Source: Francisellaceae bacterium
GTDB taxonomy: Bacteria; Pseudomonadota; Gammaproteobacteria; Berkiellales; Berkiellaceae
Direction of reading: 5' to 3'
Length of the DNA: 17,911 nucleotides
NCBI GenBank assembly: GCA_023266415.1
Contig: JAHFQG010000012.1
Span: forward strand, 1 to 17,911
A model generated the notes under the pieces. That model did no database searches, had not been told where the DNA came from, and saw only the letters and a program-made list of their open reading frames with translations. How positions within the stretch are numbered: the first letter of the stretch is position 1; every line of letters begins with the position of its first letter. The translations under genes and the position numbers were made by a program. This document shows, piece by piece, positions 6,636 to 13,267 of this stretch.

Positions 6636-8492
6636 TTATTTTTCCAACTGTTCCCACCGCGCATAAGCTTCTGCCAAAGCCGCTTCAATCTGCTTGACTT
6701 GTTGTTGCACCTCTTTTATCTCAGCAGGATTTTTTTGATAAAAAGCAAGATCGCCCATCATGACATGTAGCTTTGAAAGCTCTTCTTCTAGCTTCTCAAT
6801 TTTTTTAGGCAATTGTGCCAATTCTCGTTTTTCAGGACCACTCAGGGAAGGCCTGTTAACCGCTACCTCAGTCTGCGCTGGAGAGAGTTTTCGCTTGTCA
6901 TGCCAGCGGAGGCTGGCATCCAGTCCGACTGTATTAGGCTGGACCCCAGCCTGCGCTGGGGTGACAGGGAGTGTATTAGGCTGGACCCCAGCCTGCGCTG
7001 GGGTGACAGGGAGAGGCCTTTGCCGCACATAATCCTCATATCCCCCCACATATTCATTCAGTACTCCATTCCCTTCAAAAGCCCAAGTGGTCGTCACAAT
7101 ATTATCCAAAAAGCGTCGATCATGGCTCACCACTATCAAAGTGCCTGGGTAATCGACCAATCGCTCTTCCAACAACTCTAATGTTTCCGCGTCTAAATCA
7201 TTCGTTGGCTCGTCTAAAATGAGGACATTATTGGGTTTAGTGAACAAACGCGCCAATAATAACCGATGTCGTTCACCGCCTGATAATGCTTTGGTCAGCA
7301 CTTTCGCACGAGCAGGAGAAAACAAAAAGTCATTAAGATAGCTCATGACGTGCATGGATTTTCCATTCACTGTCACAAAATCACCCCCTTCCCCAATATT
7401 GGCCATCACAGGCTTGGTGTCATCCAACTGTTCGCGTTTCTGATCGAAGTAACGGATTTCTAATTGGGTGCCTTGCTTCACCATGCCTGCATCGGGGCTC
7501 TCTTCCCCCAACAATAATCGGAGCAATGTACTTTTGCCACACCCATTGGCACCAATAATGCCTATTTTGTCGCCTCGCATCACGGTGGTGGAAAAACGAC
7601 GGATAATGGTTTTATCTCCATAAGATTTTTGAACATTCTCTAACTCAAATACGATTTTTCCGGATAAAGTCGCTGCTTGTGTGGCGAATTTCACCTTACC
7701 CACTTGATCTCGTCGCGCCCTTCGTTCCAACCGCATCTGCTCTAATGCTCTCACCCGGCCTTCGTTGCGAGCACGGCGAGCTTTTACCCCTTGGCGGATC
7801 CAAGCTTCTTCTTCTGCCAATTTTTTATCAAATACCGCATTTTTATGCCCTTCTGCGACCAGTTCAGCTTCTTTATGGACTAAATAATCCTGGTAGCTAC
7901 CTTTCCAACTAATTAATTTCCCTCGGTCAATTTCAACAATGCGAGTGGCGATTTTACTCAGCAGTACCCTATCATGGGTGATAAAAATAACGGTTTTTCG
8001 GTATTTGAGTAGAAAATCTTCCAACCAGGCAATGGTGTCAATGTCCAGATGGTTGGTAGGCTCGTCCAGCAGTAAAATATCGGGCTCGGATACGATGGCA
8101 CGCGCCATGAGTACCCGCCGGATGTACCCGCCTGATAAAGTAGATACCTCTTGGGTGGGATCTAAGTTCATTTTAGAGATAATGGCCTCTGCTCGATGCA
8201 AGCTTTCCCAATCTTCTTGATCTGACAGGACACTGCTGACCATCTCCAGAACAGTCCCTTTTAAGTCATTGGGGATTTCTTGCTCCAGTTTGGCTATTTT
8301 TAAGTCAGGGTTTCCTTCCACTTCGCCTGTATCAGCCAGCAGCTCTCCCTGGATGAGCTTTAAGAGGGAAGACTTCCCTGCTCCATTTCGACCGATAATA
8401 CCAATCCGCTCCCGGGTTTCAATAGAGAGGTGAGCTTTATCTAACAAGACATCCATAGGGCCATAGGCCAAATGGATGTTTCGGAGGGTCAT
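6636..8492 (-). CDS. uup: ABC-F family ATPase, Uup type, with repeat insertion in its linker
   Basis: Predicted 618 aa (E. coli Uup is 635). The ATG at 8492 gives MTLRNIHLAYG, matching the family start; an ATG three codons upstream (8501) is possible, and the longer frame to 8618 would overlap the XRE gene. There are two ABC cassettes: GRNGAGKSS (34-42), LSGGY and LLLDEPTNHLD, then GANGCGKSTLL, LSGGERHR and LILDEPTNDLD, joined by the basic linker (RRARNEGRVRALEQMRLERRARR) that defines ABC-F. The C-terminal coiled coil (KKIEKLEEELSKL to RWEQLEK) is the Uup DNA-binding-type domain. Between cassette 2 and the coiled coil, about residues 492-545, lie palindromic repeats translated in frame. Uup/ABC-F proteins act on ribosomes or stalled replication/recombination structures. 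Transcription may start upstream of the XRE gene. Confidence 0.9.
   Translation of the reverse strand: MTLRNIHLAYGPMDVLLDKAHLSIETRERIGIIGRNGAGKSSLLKLIQGELLADTGEVEGNPDLKIAKLEQEIPNDLKGTVLEMVSSVLSDQEDWESLHRAEAIISKMNLDPTQEVSTLSGGYIRRVLMARAIVSEPDILLLDEPTNHLDIDTIAWLEDFLLKYRKTVIFITHDRVLLSKIATRIVEIDRGKLISWKGSYQDYLVHKEAELVAEGHKNAVFDKKLAEEEAWIRQGVKARRARNEGRVRALEQMRLERRARRDQVGKVKFATQAATLSGKIVFELENVQKSYGDKTIIRRFSTTVMRGDKIGIIGANGCGKSTLLRLLLGEESPDAGMVKQGTQLEIRYFDQKREQLDDTKPVMANIGEGGDFVTVNGKSMHVMSYLNDFLFSPARAKVLTKALSGGERHRLLLARLFTKPNNVLILDEPTNDLDAETLELLEERLVDYPGTLIVVSHDRRFLDNIVTTTWAFEGNGVLNEYVGGYEDYVRQRPLPVTPAQAGVQPNTLPVTPAQAGVQPNTVGLDASLRWHDKRKLSPAQTEVAVNRPSLSGPEKRELAQLPKKIEKLEEELSKLHVMMGDLAFYQKNPAEIKEVQQQVKQIEAALAEAYARWEQLEK
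6879..7014 (-). repeat. In-frame palindromic repeat array inside the ABC-F gene
   Basis: Two 42-bp units (6931-6972 and 6973-7014, 41/42 identical) each encode LPVTPAQAGVQPNT and contain a hairpin ACCCCAGC-CTGC-GCTGGGGT. Next is a palindrome ATGCCAGC-GGAG-GCTGGCAT (6900-6919), read as LDASLRWHD. A degenerate fourth unit (about 6879-6896) encodes LSPAQTEVA. All keep the reading frame and lie in the flexible linker before the coiled coil, so they appear tolerated rather than inactivating. The situation is analogous to Rickettsia palindromic elements inside proteins; the analogy is mine. Confidence 0.85.
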
Positions 8493-8541
8493 TAATATCA
8501 TAAGAGGGGCATTGTCTCTGAATATGATCAAAAAATCTATA

Positions 8542-8862
8542 TTATTGTTGAGAATGTCGGTTATTTTCTGATTTTGGAACCAAAGAAATGTGTAATGAAT
8601 ACCCCAATGCATCGGCATAGTGGTTTAGATGTTCTAAAGAGGTTTTTTTAAAACCACCGCCTTCGAGTCTGGCAATAGCAGGTTGTTTGGTATTTAGTTT
8701 TTCCGCTATATCTTCTTGAGAGAATTTTGCTTTTTTTCTCGCTAGAATAAAGGTTTCTATCCACTCAAATTCTGATTTCAAGCTGTCATAGGCTTCTTGA
8801 AATTTTTTGCTCTTTGAAGCAATTTTTTTAAATTCCTCAAACGTAGGTTTCCGTTCGACCAT
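8542..8862 (-). CDS. XRE-family antitoxin (HigA-like), toxin partner lost
   Basis: Predicted 106 aa with a near-perfect AGGAGGTGA ribosome-binding site just before the ATG. The central helix-turn-helix is SQEDIAEKLNTKQPAIARLEGGG, preceded by helical FEEFKKIASKSKKFQEAYDSLKSEFEWIETFILARKKAKF and followed by KTSLEHLNHYADALGYSLHISL. This is the layout of antitoxins paired with Gp49/HigB-type toxins. Such toxin genes normally lie directly upstream; here only a 29-codon tail of one overlaps the start of this gene, followed by a MITE. The antitoxin is therefore an orphan that may still repress the promoter at 9204-9232. The stop is 49 bp before the ABC-F start. Confidence 0.82.
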   Translation of the reverse strand: MVERKPTFEEFKKIASKSKKFQEAYDSLKSEFEWIETFILARKKAKFSQEDIAEKLNTKQPAIARLEGGGFKKTSLEHLNHYADALGYSLHISLVPKSENNRHSQQ

Positions 8863-9184
8863 ATTTCACCTCCTGATGCCGCTTTCTGGCTAATTTTAAT
8901 TCATTCCCAGGGTTTTTTAATGATACTGGGCCTTGTTGCATAAATCAGGCATTCTGGATGTCATGCCAGTGAAAACTGGCATCCAGTTGCCCGTAGTATA
9001 TATTTTGTTAAGTCATCCCAAGCGTAGCCCGTCATCCCGAGCGTAGCCCGTCATCCCGAGCGTAGCCCGTCATCCCGAGCGTAGCGAGGGATCTCCCTCT
9101 ATGCCACTCTTAGGAGATCCCTCACAATGTTCGGGATGACGTGGAAACATGGCCATTCATGCAACAAGGCCCTTTCCATTCCAT
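8837..9184 (-). pseudogene. Remains of a HigB/Gp49-like toxin gene, replaced by MITE copy 3
   Basis: On the minus strand a possible start ATG (9184-9182) with codons MEWK runs into the MITE at 9171. After the MITE an open frame, 8926-8837, encodes SLKNPGNELKLARKRHQEVK and nine more residues, and stops 24 bp inside the antitoxin gene. That tail resembles the C-terminal helix of Gp49-like toxins (pattern K-x-P-x-x-E-x-x-x-A-x-x-R). Only about 33 of some 110 codons remain. The MITE flanks (ATGATACTG and CTTTCCATT) do not match, as expected if a deletion removed the toxin body together with one side of the insertion. Identification of the fragment is by pattern, not by a database. Confidence 0.6.
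8929..9171 (+). mobile_element. MITE copy 3 (243 bp), no target duplication
   Basis: Termini are GGCCTTGTTGCATAAATCAGG and the inverse ATGCAACAAGGCC. It carries four 19-bp units and is in the same orientation as copies 1 and 4. It sits between a consensus promoter (9204-9232) and the antitoxin gene, inside the toxin remnant. The left end, GGCCTTGTTGCATAAATCAG, closely resembles the IS903-type terminus from memory. Confidence 0.9.
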
Positions 9185-9203
9185 TGAAATACTACTTTCG
9201 AAA

Positions 9204-9232
9204 AGTATAACATAAACGTTATATTATGTCAA
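9204..9232 (-). promoter_or_regulatory. Consensus sigma-70 promoter of the former toxin-antitoxin operon, with palindromic operator
   Basis: The minus strand has TTGACA (9232-9227), exactly 17 bp, then TATACT (9209-9204). An inverted repeat TATAAC-N6-GTTATA (9206-9223) covers the spacer and -10, a typical place for antitoxin binding. It now reads through the MITE towards the orphan antitoxin and the ABC-F gene. The rest of 9233-9281 shows nothing. Confidence 0.75.
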
Positions 9233-9281
9233 GGCAGCTAAACAATGGATAAGGCAATTTAACTAGATGAGTCTTGCCCGT

Positions 9282-9303
9282 GGGGTTCAGCGTGCTGAAC
9301 CCC
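9282..9303. repeat. Hairpin after the RelE-like gene, same family as 1064-1081
   Basis: GGGGTTCAGC-GT-GCTGAACCCC is a 10-bp stem ending 2 bp from the toxin stop codon. Compared with 1064-1081 the stem has C-to-T and matching G-to-A changes that preserve pairing, and both are preceded by GCCC. No T-run follows, so intrinsic termination is doubtful. Confidence 0.5.
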
Positions 9304-9305
9304 GT

Positions 9306-9572
9306 CTATGCTTCATAAATATCTTTTCGATGTTGGATGCCCACAACGATGACTGTGTTAGTTTCTGGCTCTATACGATACACAACGCGGTAATCACTGA
9401 CACGCAACCGCCTATATCCTTTTAAGCTGTAACGCAACGGCTTTCCAAATCCAATGGGATCTACCATTAACCGTTCTTCAATGGCTCGTTTAATCAGTTT
9501 TTTCGCCCCTGTGGATAGGCTGGGAATATGTTTTTGAACGACTTCATCCAAATAACGAATTTGGTAACTCAT
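9306..9572 (-). CDS. relE: RelE/ParE-family toxin
   Basis: Predicted 88 aa from the ATG at 9572, which overlaps the antitoxin stop as ATGA; an ATG two codons upstream (9578) is also possible. The sequence MSYQIRYLDEVVQKHIPSLSTGAKKLIKRAIEERL, GKPLRYSLKGYRRLRVSDYRVVYRI and VGIQHRKDIY has the RelE order of an N-terminal helical pair, the GxRRLRVxDYRVVY strand block and a terminal HRKDIY. RelE toxins are ribosome-dependent mRNA interferases, whereas ParE relatives poison gyrase; the basic and terminal Y residues favour RelE. It is the second gene of a two-gene operon. All expected segments are present, so it is probably functional. Confidence 0.9.
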   Translation of the reverse strand: MSYQIRYLDEVVQKHIPSLSTGAKKLIKRAIEERLMVDPIGFGKPLRYSLKGYRRLRVSDYRVVYRIEPETNTVIVVGIQHRKDIYEA

Positions 9573-9790
9573 TCCCATGCTTCGTCATGTCCCCGGGTTT
9601 TTGCCCCTTTTTTATCCAGATTTTTTGCCATTTTAGATAAATATAAATCTTCACGCATTTCCAGCGCGTCTAAAGTTAATTCCCGTACCAGGCCAGCCAC
9701 AGAAGTATGTTCTTGCTTAGCTAAATAAGATAAAAAATCTGCCGTGGTTTCTTCAAAAGTAACGTTAATTCTTGGATTTTTAAAGGACAT
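9569..9790 (-). CDS. relB: RelB-like ribbon-helix-helix antitoxin
   Basis: Predicted 73 aa. NPRINVTFEETTADFLSYLAKQEHTSVAGLVRELTLDAL is a ribbon-helix-helix fold: a short strand (INVTF), then two helices. The charged remainder (LYLSKMAKNLDKKGAKTRGHDEAWE) would wrap the toxin. It lies upstream of and overlaps the relE gene by 4 bp. AAAGG precedes the ATG by 8 nt. It probably represses its own promoter at 9824-9852, where a TGTAA-N5-TTACA palindrome covers the -10. Confidence 0.85.
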   Translation of the reverse strand: MSFKNPRINVTFEETTADFLSYLAKQEHTSVAGLVRELTLDALEMREDLYLSKMAKNLDKKGAKTRGHDEAWE

Positions 9791-9823
9791 ACTAAAAACC
9801 TTTCCTCATGTTAAGACAAATAA

Positions 9824-9852
9824 AGTGTAACGTTTTTACATCACTTTGTCAA
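9824..9852 (-). promoter_or_regulatory. Consensus promoter of the relBE-like operon
   Basis: The minus strand has TTGACA (9852-9847), a 17-bp spacer and TACACT (9829-9824), 33 bp before the antitoxin start. The palindrome TGTAA-CGTTT-TTACA (9826-9840) overlaps the -10 and spacer and is a likely operator. Confidence 0.75.
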
Positions 9853-9907
9853 GCAGGGTAAAAAGCTGTATAAATAATCAGGCATCTGAGGTTTTATCAA
9901 ATGCGCA

Positions 9908-9936
9908 TTGACACCTCTTTTTTTTTCTATTATACT
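9908..9936 (+). promoter_or_regulatory. Perfect-spacing sigma-70 promoter for the 9971-14301 operon
   Basis: TTGACA (9908-9913), 17 bp, TATACT (9931-9936). Transcription should start near 9943, just before the ribosome-binding site of a small ORF and about 245 nt upstream of the first long gene, leaving a long structured leader. Confidence 0.75.
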
Positions 9937-9970
9937 TCTATCAATATTTTTTATTTTTAGGGAGATTGCT

Positions 9971-10042
9971 GTGCTTAATAATACCAAAATCTTCTCTATT
10001 CTACTTCGAGGGGCTTTCCCTCATTCTACCCATTGGCGCTAA
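9971..10042 (+). CDS. Putative 23-aa leader peptide
   Basis: The GTG start at 9971 has a strong AGGGAG box (9959-9964) 6 nt upstream and follows a consensus promoter. The peptide is MLNNTKIFSILLRGAFPHST followed by HWR. The TAA stop lies in the loop of a hairpin, ATTGGCGCTAAGCCAAT (10032-10048); the same arrangement, again after HWR, ends the gene at 10951. It may be a regulatory leader or a relic of a duplicated gene end. It is too short for homology to help, and expression is unproven. Confidence 0.45.
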   Translation: MLNNTKIFSILLRGAFPHSTHWR

Positions 10043-10157
10043 GCCAATTCATACCATAGTTTTCTAAATCGTTATTTCCGTCGTGCTAACCACGTATTAG
10101 CCTAGCTATACGTGATATAGCATTTCGTTTTCTATCAAGAACCAGTTTGCTGGTTCT
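10032..10157 (+). promoter_or_regulatory. Structured 5' leader with three hairpins
   Basis: Hairpins are ATTGGC-N5-GCCAAT (10032-10048, containing the small ORF stop), CACGTAT-N10-ATACGTG (10091-10114) and AGAACCAG-TTTG-CTGGTTCT (10138-10157). The last ends 18 nt before the GGGAG ribosome-binding site (10176-10180) of the next gene. No T-run follows any of them. Attenuation or translational control is possible; no known riboswitch core was recognised. Confidence 0.4.
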
Positions 10158-10189
10158 ATAGGCACTCTATTCTTTGGGAGAAACCTGTC

Positions 10190-10951
10190 ATGCCGCAAGA
10201 AAAAATATCCCTAAAACGGCTACAAGCCGCTGCCTTGCTGTTAACCGCAGCCTCTACAATTTCGGCCGCTGCACAAAACTTAATTCGCCTGATAGCACAC
10301 TATGTACCATTCAAGGTGGGCCTAGGACTCCCCATCGTGGGAGCCTTCATCGATATCCCCATTTTCATTTACTGCCAATACGTTACTTGGAAGGGATATC
10401 AAAAAGAAAAAAAGCCTAACAAGATCTTATTGTTGGCCGGTCTCTTTGAAGGGTTAGGGCTGGCTTCCCTGGCAATTGTCGATTTAAGCGCTATTTTTTT
10501 CGCATCCGCTTTCGCTTTGGCAGGCCCTATCCTAGTCATTGTGGCGTTTTCTTTGTTTACCGCCCTTGCTTTGAAAGATTTGGGGAGTTTCTGCCTGTCC
10601 TATGCCAAGCAACCCAAAAACAGTTTCCGGCTAACGGCCCTGATTTGCAAAGTAGGAGCCGTGATTGGCTGCCTGGGGGTGGTGGCTACAGCCACTGCCT
10701 TCTTAACAACTCCCCTAGGCTTGCCCGTGCTGTTGGGGCTGTGCTTGGGGTTTATGATCTTACAAGCTGTTACCCTCCTCAGCACCCCCGTTCAGGTACT
10801 TCAACCGGCTGCTGCACAAAAGCCAAGTCCCATCGCCCTGAATGGTTATAAAGCACCCCTATTGGCGCTAAAACCCAATTCTCATCAATCCTGGATAACA
10901 GCCGCCAATGATGCGGCGCAAACATTACACCTGCATCCGCATTGGCGTTAA
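10190..10951 (+). CDS. Polytopic membrane protein of unknown family
   Basis: Predicted 253 aa, with GGGAG 9 nt before the ATG. I do not recognise a family. About six hydrophobic segments are visible (approximately 10-32, 43-67, 77-100, 104-128, 145-170 and 174-195), rich in Ala, Leu and Gly with few charges, followed by a soluble tail of about 55 residues (from VQVLQPAAAQKPSP to HPHWR). A basic patch (WKGYQKEKKPNK) sits between segments 2 and 3. It is the first long gene of the operon, behind a 245-nt leader. The stop codon lies in a hairpin loop. It could be a transport helper or, in a host-associated bacterium, a membrane-targeted effector; neither can be shown here. Confidence 0.65.
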   Translation: MPQEKISLKRLQAAALLLTAASTISAAAQNLIRLIAHYVPFKVGLGLPIVGAFIDIPIFIYCQYVTWKGYQKEKKPNKILLLAGLFEGLGLASLAIVDLSAIFFASAFALAGPILVIVAFSLFTALALKDLGSFCLSYAKQPKNSFRLTALICKVGAVIGCLGVVATATAFLTTPLGLPVLLGLCLGFMILQAVTLLSTPVQVLQPAAAQKPSPIALNGYKAPLLALKPNSHQSWITAANDAAQTLHLHPHWR

Positions 10952-10957
10952 GCCAAT
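10941..10957 (+). repeat. Hairpin enclosing a stop codon, second copy
   Basis: ATTGGCGTTAAGCCAAT differs by one loop base from 10032-10048. In both places the TAA stop is in the loop and the last three codons read HWR. The similarity extends only a few bases either side. A weaker related sequence, ATTGGCGCTAAAACCCAAT, lies within the same gene at 10861. Confidence 0.5.
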
Positions 10958-11015
10958 CTATTCCTTTTATCCTTAAATAATCCATTTTACTAACCAAATT
11001 TAACCAAGGTGTATC

Positions 11016-12251
11016 ATGCCTAAAAATTTTATGCTCTTTTTTCAAGAACTGGGTGAAACGTGTTTATCCGATCCAGACTGTCAAATCCCTGATCCCCTAG
11101 TGGGGGACAATCGTTGTCAGGAACGTGCGATTTATTTGGCCGCTTTATTCAAAAATCGACAAAAAGAACCCTATTCGCCTTCCAACCGGTATTCACCCGA
11201 AGAAATAGCCATTCTGGGCGCCGCTTTTTTCCTAACACTCATCACCAAACGACAATACGACGGTTTTGGCCTCATTGTCATGGAACGGACAATCTCTAAA
11301 ACGAACGAAATTTCTTTGACATTTGGTAGTAATAAAGAATTAAATTCCTGTATTCAAGAGGCCCGAAACTTGATAGGCAATGCTTGCTACAATGCCCTAA
11401 TAAGTAATTTATCCCCCTGCGACTATCAAAACCCACAAACAAAAGAACCTTTCAAACTGAAAAAAGCCGATTTGCCCAAATATATCATCCCTTTTTACCC
11501 CAGTGTGTTCGCTTCCCTAAAACAATGTCGTATAGCCAGTATTCCCTTGGTTTTATATAACATTAAGCTAACATTTAATGCAGCCACTCAAGCATATACC
11601 TTCGATAGGGAGGATTTTTTGGTGTTTATGCCTGGGGAACCATTTTTTTGTTTGCTAGATGACAAACTATCAGAAAACGAACCCGTCTTTTTTATTCGTA
11701 GCTTTCAAATAGAAAGATCAGATGAACCCTTTCAAGACGACATTGCCCTCTTGAAACAAAAGTTGGTGTCCATCGAGGGCGTTTTATTTAAATTAGCGGC
11801 CATTCACCCCCAATTTCCCGCATTTTCAGAAACAACAGAGGCTTGTTTTATGCAGGAACCATTGCCTGAACCGCCTGAACCTTGTGTTATGCAGGAACCA
11901 TTGCCTAAACCGCCTGCACCTTGTTTATTCAGCAAAGATATTGGTTGTCTAAAACGAGCATTTGCTCAGGATAAAACACAGATGCAGCCTGAACAGCAAT
12001 ATATCTTGGTTAATAAAGACAAAAATTCTTCGGCCAGGAATATCAATTCCGTATCTTTGTCAGTTGACCACATAACTGCCTCTTTTTATAGAGATGCTGT
12101 TCGCTTCGATCAATATGTCCAAAATAAGCGGGCTCAGATCCTCCAAGATACCACCCCCAGCCCTGAATTTATTCCGCCTGATGTGCATTATTTTATGAAA
12201 AAACTCTACCCAACCCAATCAACAGAAAAAGGGGCAACCTTATGCGTCTAA
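11016..12251 (+). CDS. Unknown 411-aa soluble protein with a proline-rich tandem repeat
   Basis: AAGG lies 6 nt before the ATG. I recognise no family. There is no signal peptide and no clear membrane span apart from one moderately hydrophobic stretch (IAILGAAFFLTLI, about 64-76). Cysteines are unusually frequent in the N-terminal half and around the repeat. Residues 277-302 are two 13-residue units (CFMQEPLPEPPEP, CVMQEPLPKPPAP) followed by another Cys. The C-terminus is polar and helical. The end overlaps the permease start by 10 bp, so it is co-translated with the transport genes. A cytosolic partner of the membrane proteins, or a secreted effector, would both fit; there is no direct evidence for either. 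Confidence 0.6.
   Translation: MPKNFMLFFQELGETCLSDPDCQIPDPLVGDNRCQERAIYLAALFKNRQKEPYSPSNRYSPEEIAILGAAFFLTLITKRQYDGFGLIVMERTISKTNEISLTFGSNKELNSCIQEARNLIGNACYNALISNLSPCDYQNPQTKEPFKLKKADLPKYIIPFYPSVFASLKQCRIASIPLVLYNIKLTFNAATQAYTFDREDFLVFMPGEPFFCLLDDKLSENEPVFFIRSFQIERSDEPFQDDIALLKQKLVSIEGVLFKLAAIHPQFPAFSETTEACFMQEPLPEPPEPCVMQEPLPKPPAPCLFSKDIGCLKRAFAQDKTQMQPEQQYILVNKDKNSSARNINSVSLSVDHITASFYRDAVRFDQYVQNKRAQILQDTTPSPEFIPPDVHYFMKKLYPTQSTEKGATLCV
11844..11921 (+). repeat. Tandem 2 x 39-bp coding repeat
   Basis: Units 11844-11882 and 11883-11921 encode C-F/V-MQEPLP-E/K-PP-E/A-P. They preserve frame and are nearly identical at DNA level over the CAGGAACCATTGCCT core, indicating a recent duplication in a proline-rich linker. 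Confidence 0.8.
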
Positions 12252-13267
12252 ATGCACGGCAACTCACCGTGATTCAACTGGGGGGCATTATTTGCCTACC
12301 CGCTTTATTAGCGGGTTACTGGTTGGAGCAGCATTATACCTGGGCAGGGGCGGTAGCCGCTTTATTAGTGGGTAACCTGGTGTTGTGGGGCATGGCTTTG
12401 TGCATGCTGAAATTGGCGCTTGAAAAACGTTTAACCACTGCAGAATGCGCCAAAGCGCTCTTGGGGCCCGTGGGAGAAATGGCTTGTGCCATTTCTTATG
12501 CCATTGCTTTAATTGGCTGGTTTGCCATTAACCAATATGCTCTGGTATCTCAAACTATGGCGTTATGGGGGCTGTCCTCCCAGGGGTTGTTATATGCCCT
12601 GTTATTGTTGGCAGGCGGGGTGAATATGGGGATCATTCAGCAGGGCATTCAAAAGATGGCACTGTTTGCGCGTATCAGCGTTCCTATGATGGGGGCAGTG
12701 ATGGTGATTTTGCTGTCCCAATTCTATACCAGTCTACCTGTGCTAGAGACAGATTGGGTGCTATCGGGTTCAGCCATTTGGTTTGTGATCCACCTGTCGT
12801 TAGGCATGGTATTTGACATCCCCACTTACTATCGATACGCCAATACGTTTAAAGACGGGGTGATAAGTCTTACGTGTCTGTTTTTTGGGTTCATTCCAGC
12901 CATAGAATTGGTTGGAGTTTTGTTAGGCACCTCACAACCTTTGGGGGAAATTGCCTGGTTACAAACTGACTCGATGGTTTTAAAAGGGTTATATACCACT
13001 TTTATTGTGCTGGCAGGGCTGGCAACGAATAACGCCAATTTATATTCAGCAGCCATGAACAGTGCTTGTTTGATAGTGCTACCCTTCCACCAGCGAGTAT
13101 GGCTTTTGGGGGGGATTGGTATCCTGTTAGGACTTTTTAACCCTTTTTTAGATTTTGATTCTTTTTTAAGTCTCATTACCCGAGGTATGTTGATGGTGGG
13201 CGCGCTTTTGTTGGGATTTTATGTCAAAGAAAGCATTAGTGCCAGATTATACAGGGGGACAAAATGA
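12242..13267 (+). CDS. NCS1-like (CodB/CytX-type) permease
   Basis: Predicted 341 aa; the start overlaps the previous gene by 10 bp, with AGGGG upstream. It is strongly hydrophobic throughout, with about ten membrane segments. The LATNNANLYSAAMN segment resembles the conserved TTND-N-LYSA region of cytosine permease CodB, and FDIPTYYRYANTF resembles the loop after the eighth helix. The N-terminus (MRLNARQLTVIQLGGIICLPALLAGYW) fits a first helix with unwound Gly residues. NCS1 members import cytosine, allantoin, hydantoins or thiamine pyrimidine; the substrate is not determinable here. At 341 aa it is shorter than the usual 400-480, so a helix or two may be missing. It overlaps the DUF917 gene by 4 bp, suggesting that enzyme acts on the imported compound. 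Confidence 0.75.
   Translation: MRLNARQLTVIQLGGIICLPALLAGYWLEQHYTWAGAVAALLVGNLVLWGMALCMLKLALEKRLTTAECAKALLGPVGEMACAISYAIALIGWFAINQYALVSQTMALWGLSSQGLLYALLLLAGGVNMGIIQQGIQKMALFARISVPMMGAVMVILLSQFYTSLPVLETDWVLSGSAIWFVIHLSLGMVFDIPTYYRYANTFKDGVISLTCLFFGFIPAIELVGVLLGTSQPLGEIAWLQTDSMVLKGLYTTFIVLAGLATNNANLYSAAMNSACLIVLPFHQRVWLLGGIGILLGLFNPFLDFDSFLSLITRGMLMVGALLLGFYVKESISARLYRGTK

Noticed and set aside
6760..7181. Plus-strand ORFs over the palindromic repeats
   Set aside because: They are antisense to a well-supported ABC-F gene and arise from the repeats; no family features or ribosome-binding sites.
8493..8618. Longer N-terminus for the ABC-F protein
   Set aside because: The extension is not ABC-like and overlaps the XRE gene; the family start fits the ATG at 8492.
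9282..9303. Intrinsic terminator after the RelE-like gene
   Set aside because: Strong stem, but no T-run on either strand.
10779..11045. Minus-strand ORF antisense to the 253-aa gene end
   Set aside because: Shadow of the operon genes, with no ribosome-binding site and no recognisable domain.
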